Part shown: in pieces, positions 55,242 through 63,730 of the stretch | How the letters are laid out: the number at the start of each line of letters is the position of its first letter | Numbering within the stretch: position 1 is the first letter of the stretch | Program-made: the position numbers and the translations under genes | Assembly: GCF_004208415.1 (NCBI RefSeq) | Contig: NZ_CP035758.1 | Span: forward strand, 620,001-684,000 | DNA: 64,000 nucleotides | Source of the DNA: Ktedonosporobacter rubrisoli | GTDB taxonomy: Bacteria; Chloroflexota; Ktedonobacteria; Ktedonobacterales; Ktedonobacteraceae | Reading direction: 5' to 3' | The notes under the pieces: model-generated | Seen by the model: only the letters and a program-made list of their open reading frames with translations | The model's database searches: none | What the model was told of the DNA's origin: nothing

Positions 55242-55874
55242 TCAGCCTCTCACATGCACTTGCTGCTGGTTTGCTTTCACCAGCAATTGAAGATGCTTTG
55301 GACAAATAGCCATGCCGTTGTAACGCCAGTAAGCCGTATTGGGACAGCGGATTCCCGAGGATATTTCTCTTTCACACTGGCAGGCCTCTATTTCCTGCAG
55401 GCCTACAGCATCATGATAGTAAATTGTGAAGAATTGGCGCAGGGCTGCACGCACTAGTCTGATATGATTAAACGCAAGGTAGGGAAGGCGCCGTGTATCT
55501 TCCACGGCATGCCACTGTACGTTGGAAGCATCATCCCCAGCAGCAATGTGCATTTCTGGGTTCAATGGCTCTTTAAGCACATAGAGCAAACAAACGTATT
55601 TCCCGCGTGGATCTTCGAAATCTTCATATGTTTGAACCTGCTGAAACAAATGCAGAGGAATAGTAAGGCCCGTTTCTTCACGCACTTCACGCTGCGCCGC
55701 CGCTTCTAAGGATGGATCTTCTACAGAGAGATGCCCACCAGGAAGCGCCCACATGCCGAGATAGGGCTGCTTTTTTCGCTGGATCAACACCACTTCCCAA
55801 GCCGAGCTAGCTGGAGAAAGCCGCGGAATAACAATATCTACTGTAACAAAGACCTTTACCGCCTGATCTGCCAT
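55242..55874 (-). CDS. Nudix hydrolase with Cys-rich C-terminal tail
   Basis: Nudix hydrolase of 210 residues. The Nudix box spans roughly residues 46-68: GGHLSVEDPSLEAAAQREVR followed by EETGL, all key residues present. ALPGGHL and a WHAVEDTRRLPYLAFNH region resemble ADP-ribose or NADH-type Nudix enzymes. After residue 160 a short tail with CQCEREISSGIRCPNT and then ICPKHL has four Cys and a His, a possible zinc finger. It is 18 bp downstream of the XRE-TPR regulator on the same strand, so co-transcription is likely. Confidence 0.88.
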   Translation of the reverse strand: MADQAVKVFVTVDIVIPRLSPASSAWEVVLIQRKKQPYLGMWALPGGHLSVEDPSLEAAAQREVREETGLTIPLHLFQQVQTYEDFEDPRGKYVCLLYVLKEPLNPEMHIAAGDDASNVQWHAVEDTRRLPYLAFNHIRLVRAALRQFFTIYYHDAVGLQEIEACQCEREISSGIRCPNTAYWRYNGMAICPKHLQLLVKANQQQVHVRG

Positions 55875-55892
55875 AAAACCACTCTCCTTGAA

Positions 55893-57077
55893 CTATATTA
55901 CGTTATTGTCCATACGCATATAGGTTTCATAAAGAAGGCTCTTCAAGTTCTGGACCTCTGAAAAGCTTTTGTCTGGGCCACTCTCCAGCTTTTTCAGCAG
56001 TTTGCGAACGCGATTCATTTGATGTGGCGAATGACATTGATAAGCCAAAATAAAGCCCTTACTTATTACGTCTATTGCTGATTTGATTTCACCAGCATCA
56101 TAAAGTGCTTGTCCCCTACTGATTTCGAGAAGAGCACGCCAGCGCGGCATCATAGAGTCGGTGTGATTAAGTGACTTTTCTGCGAGTTCAAGATAGGATA
56201 TTGCCTTGAGTGGTTTTCCAAGATCGCGGTTTGCCTTTCCTTGAATTTCATAGATTTCAAAAGGAGTAAATTCCTTTTTCGCTGCATCTTTTCCCTCATC
56301 TGCAAAGGCAAGGAGGTCTGTAGCCTTTGAAATTGCACACTCGAAAGCTGCTTCATTACCTATGTCGCTATATGCATAGGCAAGAATTTGGAGGACATAC
56401 CCTAATGTCGCCATATTAGCGGTACGAATAGCTTGGTCTCGGGCTTGTTCCATATAGCTAAGAGCCACCATTTTGTCATTTTGTCGCCTCAATACATCAC
56501 CAATGAGAACAAAATAGGTAGGAGATAAATTAATATCGTGGATCTCTTCAGCGACCTTATGGGCTTGGCTATAGTGGTAAAAAGCAGCATCCTTTTGTAG
56601 CTCATCCAGGTAAATTCCTCCAAGTAAACCATGACCTCGCATAATAAGCTCTTTTGCGTGAAGTTTATGTACCGCAGCTAGTGGAGTCAAAATTGTTTTC
56701 TCCAGATTGAAGAGCAATTTTGTCACTTCTCTAACAACCTGCTTCGGTCTTGATGCAAACCAGGCTTCCCAGGAGAGATTGATGATACTCTCAGCCTGAT
56801 CAAGTCTTTCGTCTATAACATGTATATCCTCCATCTGGGTAGTGGTGGCTGTAAACATGTTTAGCGAAGGGGGAATAAATCCCAGTTCTTCAGTAGATCT
56901 TCCATAGAGCATACATAACTTTTCTTGAAAAAAGGGGCTTGGTTTTCTCTCTCCTCGTTCCCAGCGACTTACAACATCCTCACTTGTTCCTACAAGCTCG
57001 GCAACTTTTTGCTGAGACCAGCCTCGTAACTGACGTTCACGACGGATAATAATATTCGGTTTTTTCTCGCCGTTCAT
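55893..57077 (-). CDS. XRE-family regulator with TPR-like C-terminus
   Basis: Protein of 394 residues. The N-terminal HTH (IIIRRERQLRGWSQQKVAEL, VGTSEDVVSRWERGERKPSP) is followed by about 320 residues of helical repeats (HGLLGGIYLDELQKDAAFYH, ALSYMEQARDQAI, AISYLELAEKSLNH), resembling peptide-sensing Rgg/PlcR-type or Ktedonobacteria-specific XRE-TPR proteins. There is no ATPase domain. The ATG at 57077 follows GAGGTACAG. The codon use is more AT-rich than its neighbours, which may hint at recent transfer. It likely controls itself and the Nudix gene. Confidence 0.85.
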   Translation of the reverse strand: MNGEKKPNIIIRRERQLRGWSQQKVAELVGTSEDVVSRWERGERKPSPFFQEKLCMLYGRSTEELGFIPPSLNMFTATTTQMEDIHVIDERLDQAESIINLSWEAWFASRPKQVVREVTKLLFNLEKTILTPLAAVHKLHAKELIMRGHGLLGGIYLDELQKDAAFYHYSQAHKVAEEIHDINLSPTYFVLIGDVLRRQNDKMVALSYMEQARDQAIRTANMATLGYVLQILAYAYSDIGNEAAFECAISKATDLLAFADEGKDAAKKEFTPFEIYEIQGKANRDLGKPLKAISYLELAEKSLNHTDSMMPRWRALLEISRGQALYDAGEIKSAIDVISKGFILAYQCHSPHQMNRVRKLLKKLESGPDKSFSEVQNLKSLLYETYMRMDNNVI

Positions 57078-57131
57078 TTTTCTGTACCTCAGTATACTGC
57101 AAACTGCAGAGCAATCATCACGCCGGGCAGC

Positions 57132-57326
57132 TTGACTATGCAACCATGGAAGAATAAGACAAGCAACTTCCTATACTTGCTCATAGCTCTTTTTCCTCAA
57201 ATTGCGGTAGTCGTAATTTCGATTATATATTACTCTGTTTTTCTTCTATTGAATAGCGGAAATTTATATAAATATGCAGAGTTACTTTATCTTAGTCTGC
57301 AGCATACTCAACAGGCCGAACCATAA
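57132..57326 (+). CDS. Doubtful 64-residue membrane peptide
   Basis: Open frame in the AT-rich 57078-57523 gap with one hydrophobic helix (FLYLLIALFPQIAVVVISII). No ribosome site precedes it, and its 5' end lies in the XRE-TPR promoter region. AT-rich DNA readily yields such frames. Nothing else in this gap is recognisable. Confidence 0.18.
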   Translation: MTMQPWKNKTSNFLYLLIALFPQIAVVVISIIYYSVFLLLNSGNLYKYAELLYLSLQHTQQAEP

Positions 57327-57523
57327 AAAAATATCATAATTGATAATACAGCATAAAGATAAATATATCTATCACTTCACCGGCCGTCTAATGGTCGGTA
57401 AAAAGTCTATTTGATACCATTCTGAATTATAAGACAACAAGGTATTCTTTTATTATAAAATCTATCGTTGACGTACTCTCAGGGTAAACATGTCTACATA
57501 CAGCAATGGGAGTGTAGAAAACA

Positions 57524-57808
57524 ATGCTAAATAATAGCAACAGTGAGTTGTCCTTATTGCGTACACCCACGCTGCAAGCAATGATGAGCGTACTTGAGAA
57601 TCTCAATCAGGCATATCGAGCTTATGATCTGGCCTTGCCTGCTGAAATACGGCAAGGGATCGCGCGCTTCTTCCATGCGCACTATCTCTGGCTCTGGCAC
57701 CATGAGATCTGTTTTGGCTTTGACAGTTCTCGACAACGCTATTTCTTAGATTTCTCTATTACGAAACAGGAGGATAGTAGCAGATGGGCAAGGACGATAG
57801 AATATTAG
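57524..57808 (+). CDS. Hypothetical protein, first gene of a small three-gene operon
   Basis: Protein of 94 residues with no recognised family. It is helical, with a Tyr/Trp/His-rich middle (FFHAHYLWLWHHEICFGFDS) and a charged C-terminus. Its last codons overlap the next gene by 25 bp, a sign of translational coupling. The ribosome site is weak. Together with the next two frames it forms a compact unit of three overlapping genes. Confidence 0.6.
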   Translation: MLNNSNSELSLLRTPTLQAMMSVLENLNQAYRAYDLALPAEIRQGIARFFHAHYLWLWHHEICFGFDSSRQRYFLDFSITKQEDSSRWARTIEY

Positions 57809-58107
57809 ATGCACCTGCCCAGCAGCAGGCTGATGAGAGAGCAAGGAAGCAGGAGCCACAGCTGAGCCAGGTAGCTCAGTTGCGCGCCCAGATCGAGGCC
57901 GAGCTGACAGCTATGCAACAAGGGCTCACTGGTCTGGCCTCGGGCACAGCTCGTCACCATATTATTTCGGCCAAATTGCGCCGAGTTGACCATCTGACGG
58001 GCGAGCTAGCCCACCACGTCGGCGAAAAAGTGGCCACGGATATGAGCTGTCAGGCCTATGTACGCGTCTTCGATGCTGAGCAAGCGGAGGAACCACGCCA
58101 TGAATGA
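57784..58107 (+). CDS. Hypothetical coiled-coil protein, second gene of the operon
   Basis: Protein of 107 residues. The first 50 residues are Gln/Ala/Glu-rich and probably coiled coil (QQQADERARKQEPQLSQVAQ, LRAQIEAELTAMQQGL). The rest contains SAKLRRVDHLTGELAHHVG. AGGAGG lies nine bases before the ATG, inside the preceding gene. It overlaps both neighbours (25 and 8 bp), so the three products are probably made in a fixed ratio and act together. No function assigned. Confidence 0.62.
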   Translation: MGKDDRILDAPAQQQADERARKQEPQLSQVAQLRAQIEAELTAMQQGLTGLASGTARHHIISAKLRRVDHLTGELAHHVGEKVATDMSCQAYVRVFDAEQAEEPRHE

Positions 58108-58333
58108 GGGATTCGAGCTCGTTCTGTGGACGCTCAATGCTACCTTTCGTCTTGGCAACATCACCCAGGATATCCCTATGATGAAGGGTTCCTTCGCGCT
58201 CTACGATGCCTGCCTGGCCTATTTGAAGCTGCACCAGATCGCCATCATTTACAACGAAGAAAGGGATCTCTACGTCTTTATCGATCCGCAGACTGACGAA
58301 GAAGTTACTTCTCCGATGCGCAGGGAGGAATAG
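58100..58333 (+). CDS. Hypothetical small protein, third gene of the operon
   Basis: Protein of 77 residues, no recognised family. It reads as a folded alpha/beta domain (NEGFELVLWTLNATFRLGNI, LYDACLAYLKLHQIAIIYNE, ERDLYVFIDPQTDEEV). GGAGGAACC lies just ahead of the ATG at 58100; an earlier in-frame ATG at 58058 is inside the previous gene and less likely. It overlaps the second gene by 8 bp. Confidence 0.6.
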   Translation: MNEGFELVLWTLNATFRLGNITQDIPMMKGSFALYDACLAYLKLHQIAIIYNEERDLYVFIDPQTDEEVTSPMRREE

Positions 58334-58685
58334 GAGCGCAAAACCTGCTTGCCTGGCAAGAAAGCACCATCCGCTAGAGACCATTTTCTTTTTACCTCTC
58401 ATTTGGGGGTCCCGACCTTCCCAGCGGGTCAGGACCTCTTTTCTCTCCTTGGCAATTGGGGATATTTTCAGTCCCACATACAAGAGAAGGGACAATCACA
58501 CACAAATTTTTGCCAGACCTTGACAGCGCAACATTTTGCAGCTTATACTAAATTTGTTGGTAATATCCCCTATCGGGGTATAGAGGATGTCATCCATATA
58601 GAGGGAATGATATACTTCGCTGTGGTCCATAGATTTTGGACCGCCTGGATAACCAACACAGCTTTCAGATCTAAGGAGGAACCGA

Positions 58686-58766
58686 ATGGACCCTGACCCT
58701 AGTAGTGATCAACGTTTAGTTCACTCTATGCATTCTTTTTCTCCTGATAACCTGCGAGATCTCTAG
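58686..58766 (+). CDS. Possible 26-residue leader or small peptide before mgtA
   Basis: AAGGAGGAACCG directly precedes an ATG opening a 26-codon frame (MDPDPSSDQRLVHSMHSFSP, then DNLRDL). The ribosome site is nearly ideal. It ends about 430 bp before mgtA. It has five prolines and acids early, as in Mg-sensing leader peptides such as MgtL, but the distance is large. A truncated gene is the other option. The surrounding 58334-58685 has only a doubtful 115-codon frame. Confidence 0.35.
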   Translation: MDPDPSSDQRLVHSMHSFSPDNLRDL

Positions 58767-58980
58767 CGGGCTGCACTTCTTGAGTTGCTTTTCCCCATCT
58801 CTCACATCTCGCTGTTTCGGAGAAAAATAACCGAATACTTATGGCGAGTAGTGTGAGGCTAGCCCTTCCCAACATGGCCTGCGCAGCCTTAACGGCGCAG
58901 CTCCTTTAGCTTCCTCCCTACTGACCCTATTCAGCTTATATGCAGCTTACAGTAGAGCATTTCTGCTTCGAGTTGCTAGC

Positions 58981-59072
58981 CGTGGTAGATATTCTTTGGC
59001 TTTGCGCCATCATTAGCTACCACGCTCAAGGGCATGTCTTCTAGAAACAGCATGTCTTTTCTACCATGCCCT
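58981..59072 (+). promoter_or_regulatory. Structured leader upstream of mgtA
   Basis: Two adjacent hairpins: CGTGGTAG / CTACCACG (8 bp, 28-base loop) at 58981-59024, and AGGGCATG / CATGCCCT (8 bp) at 59029-59072. They end about 120 bp before the mgtA start. Mg-transporter genes are often controlled by leader RNA; this one does not show a pattern I can match to the M-box. Confidence 0.4.
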
Positions 59073-59194
59073 GATAGCGGCAAATATCACCGTATGCTCC
59101 TGTGCCAAAAAAGGGAAGGCCGAGGCAGAGCTATGCGCTAGCGCCTCTGATGTTCGGCGCTCACGCACTCAATCATCAGGAAAGGATATCGAGT

Positions 59195-61897
59195 ATGAAG
59201 CTCCTTACGCGCACAAAGCAGGAATCAGCGCGCAGCACACATACTTTGCGCCTCTCACAACTCATGAGGGATGTAGCAATCAGCAATACAAGCCATGCAC
59301 TGCAACTTCTACAAACCAGCCAGCAGGGCTTAACAGAATTTGAAGCCAATAAGCGCCTGGCCCAATTTGGTAAAAACGAGGTCGCGCACGAGAAGCCGCC
59401 CGTCTGGTGGGTACAGCTGGGTAAAGCCTTTGTTAACCCATTTATCGGCGTCCTGGTAGTGCTGGGCACAGTTTCCCTCTTCACCGATGTCATATTCGCC
59501 AGCCCGGAAGACCGCAGTTGGAAAGAGATCATCATTCTCTCAGTCATGATCCTGATAAGCAGTCTCCTGCGTTTCTGGCAAGAATTTCGCTCCCAACGCT
59601 CAGCCGAAAAGCTCAAGGCCATGGTGCGCACTACCGCGACAGTGATCCGCCGGCCTTCAGCCAGCCATCAGGAGGGCCACAAACGCGAGATTCCCCTTGC
59701 CGATCTTGTGCCTGGCGATATCGTCAGCCTCTCGGCCGGCGATATGATTCCCGCCGACGTTCGCCTACTCACCTCCAAAGATCTCTACATCAGCCAATCG
59801 GCTCTCACCGGTGAGGCGATGCCTGTCGAGAAATACGACACGCTGGGCAATGTTGTCGAAAAGTCGGCCCAGCGTCGCTTGAATACAGCTACCGATCCTC
59901 TAGAGATCTCCAGCCTGTGCTTTATGGGCACCAATGTCGTAAGCGGAACAGCCACAGCAGCCGTAGTCTCGACCGGCAAACAGACCTTCTTTGGCTCAAT
60001 GGCCAGTAGTGTGCTGGGTCAGCGCAGCATGACGAGCTTTGATAAAGGGGTCAATAAAGTTACCTGGCTGCTCATCCGCTTTATGCTGATTATGGTTCCC
60101 GTCGTCTTTGCCATTAACGGCCTGACGAAGGGCGATTGGCAGCAAGCCTTCTTCTTTGCGCTCGCGGTTGCCGTTGGCCTCACCCCAGAGATGCTGCCGT
60201 TGGTTGTTACTGCCAACCTGGCTAAAGGTGCCGTTATGATGGCCAAACACAAGGTCATTGTGAAGAGGCTCAATTCGATCCAAAATTTCGGGGCTATGGA
60301 TATTCTTTGCACCGACAAAACAGGCACATTAACCGAAGATCATGTGGTACTGGTACGCCATCTTGATACGCGTGGTCAGGAAAGCGAACATGTCTTACAG
60401 CTCGCTTATGTGAACAGTTTCTATCAAACTGGCCTGAAAAATCTCATTGACCGGGCCGTTATCGAGCATGCAGAAGAGGAGCACGCGGTCCACACCTATC
60501 TGCGCTACCATAAGATCGACGAAATTCCCTTTGATTTTGTGCGCCGGCGCATGTCTGTTATCGTGGAAGGCTCGGATGAGCTACCTTTGCTCATCTGTAA
60601 GGGTGCGTTGGAAGAAATCTTGCACATCTCTACGGCTATAGAGGAGCACGGCCAGATAGTGCCTTTGACTGAGGCCAAAAGAGCGCGCGTACAACATTTG
60701 GGCAATGAGCTCAACAAGGACGGCCTGCGCGTCATCGCCGTGGCCTATAAGTCGTTGGCAGGCCAGCATAGCCCATTTGCGGTTTCCGACGAGCAAGATC
60801 TTGTTCTGGCCGGCTATATTGGTTTCCTTGATCCGCCTAAAGCTTCTTCGCGTGAGGCTATTCAGGCTCTCTCTGAGCATGGGGTCACCGTCAAAATCCT
60901 GACAGGAGACAATGATATTGTCACGGCTAAAGTCTGCCACGAGGTTGGTCTGGATGCCACGCGTATGGTGCTTGGGCGCGAGATCGAAGATATGAGCGAT
61001 GAAGAGCTCACCGACCTGGCGGAAAAAACTACTGTCTTTGCCAAGCTGAATCCCTTGCAAAAGGCTCGCGTTATTCGTTGCCTCAAGAGCAATGGGCATA
61101 CGGTTGGGTATATGGGAGATGGTATTAATGACGCCGCAGCCTTACGCGATGCAGATGTGGGCATCTCTGTAGATACCGCGGTTGATATCGCCAGAGAATC
61201 GGCAGATATGATCTTGCTTGAGAAGAGCCTGCTGGTGCTGGAACAGGGAGTCATTCGGGGTCGCGTGGTCTTTGGCAATATCATCAAGTATATCAAAATG
61301 ACAGCTAGCTCTAACTTTGGCAACGTTTTTAGCGTGCTTGTGGCGAGCGCATTCATCCCCTTCTTGCCCATGCTCTCGATCCAGCTGCTGATTCAGAACT
61401 TGCTCTATGATCTCTCGCAGCTCTCGCTACCCTGGGATCGCATGGACAAAGAGTTCGTAGCGCGGCCGCGCAAGTGGGAAGCCGGTGGCCTGGCACGCTT
61501 TATGGTCTTCATCGGTCCCATCAGTTCGATCTTTGATATTACTACCTTTCTGCTCATGTGGTATGTCTTCAAGGCCAATAGTCCCGAGATGCAAGCGCTG
61601 TTCCAGTCGGGCTGGTTTATCGAAGGCCTGCTCTCTCAAACGCTCATCGTCCACATGATCAGGACGCAGAAGATCCCATTTATTCAGAGCATCGCATCTT
61701 TGCCGGTCATCTTGCTCACCGGAACTATCATGGCCGTTGGTATCGCTATTCCCTTTACGCCCTTTGGGGCCTCTATCGGTATGCAAGCCTTACCGCTTAG
61801 CTACTTCCCGTGGCTGGTAGCTACCCTCCTGACCTATTGCGTCTTGACACAACTTATTAAGACCTGGTTTATCCGCCGGTTCAAGGTCTGGCTGTAA
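59195..61897 (+). CDS. mgtA: Magnesium-translocating P-type ATPase
   Basis: P3B-type ATPase of 900 residues, inner membrane, importing Mg2+. N-terminal GLTEFEANKRLAQFGKNEVA, actuator motif SALTGEAMPVEKYD, membrane motif VGLTPEMLPLVVTANLAKGA that is specific for MgtA/MgtB, phosphorylation site CTDKTGTLTEDHV with Asp374, hinge YMGDGINDAAALRDADVGIS, and a C-terminal region with LLIQNLLYDLSQLSLPWDRM typical of the family. The ATG at 59195 with GGAAAGGAT upstream is preferred over an in-frame GTG at 59102. A structured leader upstream suggests Mg-dependent control. Confidence 0.93.
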   Translation: MKLLTRTKQESARSTHTLRLSQLMRDVAISNTSHALQLLQTSQQGLTEFEANKRLAQFGKNEVAHEKPPVWWVQLGKAFVNPFIGVLVVLGTVSLFTDVIFASPEDRSWKEIIILSVMILISSLLRFWQEFRSQRSAEKLKAMVRTTATVIRRPSASHQEGHKREIPLADLVPGDIVSLSAGDMIPADVRLLTSKDLYISQSALTGEAMPVEKYDTLGNVVEKSAQRRLNTATDPLEISSLCFMGTNVVSGTATAAVVSTGKQTFFGSMASSVLGQRSMTSFDKGVNKVTWLLIRFMLIMVPVVFAINGLTKGDWQQAFFFALAVAVGLTPEMLPLVVTANLAKGAVMMAKHKVIVKRLNSIQNFGAMDILCTDKTGTLTEDHVVLVRHLDTRGQESEHVLQLAYVNSFYQTGLKNLIDRAVIEHAEEEHAVHTYLRYHKIDEIPFDFVRRRMSVIVEGSDELPLLICKGALEEILHISTAIEEHGQIVPLTEAKRARVQHLGNELNKDGLRVIAVAYKSLAGQHSPFAVSDEQDLVLAGYIGFLDPPKASSREAIQALSEHGVTVKILTGDNDIVTAKVCHEVGLDATRMVLGREIEDMSDEELTDLAEKTTVFAKLNPLQKARVIRCLKSNGHTVGYMGDGINDAAALRDADVGISVDTAVDIARESADMILLEKSLLVLEQGVIRGRVVFGNIIKYIKMTASSNFGNVFSVLVASAFIPFLPMLSIQLLIQNLLYDLSQLSLPWDRMDKEFVARPRKWEAGGLARFMVFIGPISSIFDITTFLLMWYVFKANSPEMQALFQSGWFIEGLLSQTLIVHMIRTQKIPFIQSIASLPVILLTGTIMAVGIAIPFTPFGASIGMQALPLSYFPWLVATLLTYCVLTQLIKTWFIRRFKVWL

Positions 61898-62008
61898 TCA
61901 AGGCGACTGCAAGAAGAAGATGAAACTTCCCTCGTGCGAAGAACTCCCAAGTCAACAAAGTTGCGATAGATTATCCGCTACAACAAGAATGATGGATAGA
62001 GATAGCCA

Positions 62009-62048
62009 AACATATGCTCCCTCGTTCGAGAACGAGGGAGCATATGTT
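62009..62048. terminator. 19-bp perfect bidirectional terminator
   Basis: AACATATGCTCCCTCGTTC and its exact complement are separated by only two bases. It lies between the convergent mgtA and carboxypeptidase genes, 18 bp after the latter's stop. A short T-run (GTTT) follows on the plus strand. Confidence 0.8.
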
Positions 62049-62065
62049 GTTTAGAAAGAGAGATT

Positions 62066-63010
62066 TCAGGCAGCCGGGCGATTGCGACTCTTCGAGAAGA
62101 GACTAAAACCCCAGTTCAGAAGCGCAGTTGAGTCAGTATAACGCTGCTGGCTACTTGTACTAGAAAGCACGACTCCCAGCAATGTCTCACCGTTGCGTAC
62201 TGCGGCAAACACCAGGCAATAGCCGGCCCAGGGGGTTGTACCCGTTTTGACGCCAATGGCCCCTGGATACGTTCCGAGCAAATGATTAGTGTTGGTCCAG
62301 GTATACGCGTGATGCTCAGAGGTAGCGGGAAGCGAGTAGGTTTGCGTACCGACCAACTGACGGAACAGAGGAAACTGCATCGCGTAGGTCGTCAGCTGGA
62401 TCAGGTCAGCAGCAGTCGAATAGCCGTAGCGTCCCTTGCTATCAGGGTTATGCAAACCATCCACCGTCGTGTAATAGGTCTGCGTCAGGCCCAATAGCTC
62501 TGCTTCTTGGTTCATCTCTGCAACAAATTTGTCAAGACTGCCTTTCAAAGACACGGCCATAGCATAAGCAGCATCGCAGCCCGAGGGTAAGAGCATTGCA
62601 TAGAGGAGTTGCTTGACTGTCAATTTATCATTGACAAGCAAACCAGCATTGCTCGCGTTGTTCTCATTGACATAATTGATCACGTCCTGGGTGATCGTGA
62701 CTTTGTGATCAAGTCTATACGATTGAAGAACCAATAACGCGGTCATGATCTTCGTCGTACTGGCTATTTCCGTTTCCGTCGTAGCTGCTTTCGTCATCAA
62801 CGAGGTATGGTAAGTCAGATCATACAGAGCGGCATAGGGCGCGCTAACTGCAGGTGGAGACGAAAGAGTATCACGAGAAGCTGCATATGCCGTCCCTTGT
62901 TGGAACACAGACCATGTTATAACGACGAGCAAGGCCAAGAGTATGCTCAAAGGGAGACGAATAGGGAAAATAGTGTGCTTTTGCGGCGTTACGTTTTTAC
63001 TTGATTGCAT
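62066..63010 (-). CDS. D-alanyl-D-alanine carboxypeptidase (penicillin-binding protein 5/6 type)
   Basis: Serine peptidase S11 of 314 residues that trims the terminal D-Ala of cell-wall stem peptides. A basic N-terminus and one hydrophobic segment (LSILLALLVVITW) serve as signal or anchor. Motif 1 is ASTTKIMTALLV (nucleophile Ser), motif 2 is LLPSGCDAAYAMA, where the usual SxN reads SGC, and motif 3 is GVKTGTTPWAGYC. The C-terminal beta domain of PBP5 is missing. The ATG at 63010 has AAGGAGG five bases ahead. Acts outside the membrane. Confidence 0.9.
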   Translation of the reverse strand: MQSSKNVTPQKHTIFPIRLPLSILLALLVVITWSVFQQGTAYAASRDTLSSPPAVSAPYAALYDLTYHTSLMTKAATTETEIASTTKIMTALLVLQSYRLDHKVTITQDVINYVNENNASNAGLLVNDKLTVKQLLYAMLLPSGCDAAYAMAVSLKGSLDKFVAEMNQEAELLGLTQTYYTTVDGLHNPDSKGRYGYSTAADLIQLTTYAMQFPLFRQLVGTQTYSLPATSEHHAYTWTNTNHLLGTYPGAIGVKTGTTPWAGYCLVFAAVRNGETLLGVVLSSTSSQQRYTDSTALLNWGFSLFSKSRNRPAA

Positions 63011-63304
63011 AGAACCTCCTTGTCCATAGGACATGCATCATGTCTCGAAATTTTTCATGAGATGGTGGCTCACCATTTTATATTTTGAGAGAGTGACCAA
63101 CAAAAAATGGGTATCCGGCACATCATGTGGAAAAGCGTTGGGAAGCCTGCCACTCTGACCCTATCCACGAGTAGTATACTCTTGAGCGGAGGCAACCGGT
63201 AAGGCTGGTTTGAGGCTTCTTGTAGGCTTTCTTCTGCCTACTTTTCATTTTTCGCCGAAATTGGAACCGTGTCGCACTTCACTTGACAATCCATCATTTT
63301 TCTC

Positions 63305-63333
63305 TTGACGCCTCCGCTACTAAGTGTTACAAT
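63305..63333 (+). promoter_or_regulatory. Promoter of the padR operon
   Basis: TTGACG (63305-63310), 17-base spacer, TACAAT (63328-63333). It would place the transcript start about 40-45 bases before the GTG at 63383. The rest of the 63011-63382 gap has no gene. Confidence 0.6.
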
Positions 63334-63340
63334 ATAGCAG

Positions 63341-63378
63341 TACTAAGTAATACTTCATATTGGTGATACTGATTAGTA
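63341..63378. promoter_or_regulatory. Candidate PadR operator
   Basis: TACTAAGTAATAC and ATACTGATTAGTA form a long imperfect dyad between the promoter and the start. PadR repressors often bind such ATAC/GTAT-containing dyads in their own promoters. Confidence 0.45.
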
Positions 63379-63382
63379 GGGG

Positions 63383-63730
63383 GTGTTTGACACGGATAAT
63401 TTAACTGAAATGCTCAAAGGTGTCCTGGAAGGGTGTGTTCTTGAAATTATCAACCGAGGAGAGACCTACGGTTATGAAATCACACAAAAGCTCAACGCTT
63501 TGGGCTTTACAGACGTGGTGGTGGGAACGGTTTATACCATCCTTATCAGGCTTGAAAAAAATAAGCTTGTGGAGATTACGAAAAAGTCCTCCGACATGGG
63601 GCCACCTCGCAGGTTCTTTACATTAAATGACGCGGGCCGTGAGGAACTGCGCAAGTACTGGGAACGGTGGGATTTCCTATCATCAAAAATCACAGAGTTA
63701 CGGGAGAAAAACCATGAATTTTTGGGATAA
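63383..63730 (+). CDS. PadR-family transcriptional regulator
   Basis: Winged-helix repressor of 115 residues. Core: LKGVLEGCVLEIINRGETYG and YEITQKLNALGFTDVVVGTV, then the wing GPPRRFFTLNDAGREELRKY. A GTG start at 63383 follows AGGGGG. PadR proteins of this size usually pair with a DUF1048 or transporter gene; here DUF1048 overlaps by 17 bp, so the two are translationally coupled and probably autoregulated. Confidence 0.9.
   Translation: MFDTDNLTEMLKGVLEGCVLEIINRGETYGYEITQKLNALGFTDVVVGTVYTILIRLEKNKLVEITKKSSDMGPPRRFFTLNDAGREELRKYWERWDFLSSKITELREKNHEFLG

Noticed and set aside
54886..55305. 139-codon minus-strand frame between Nudix and P450
   Set aside because: It runs into both neighbours, has no good start and reads as low-complexity Arg-rich sequence.
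58349..58696. 115-codon plus-strand frame after the three-gene operon
   Set aside because: No ribosome site, no family features; the strong ribosome site nearby belongs to the 26-codon frame at 58686.
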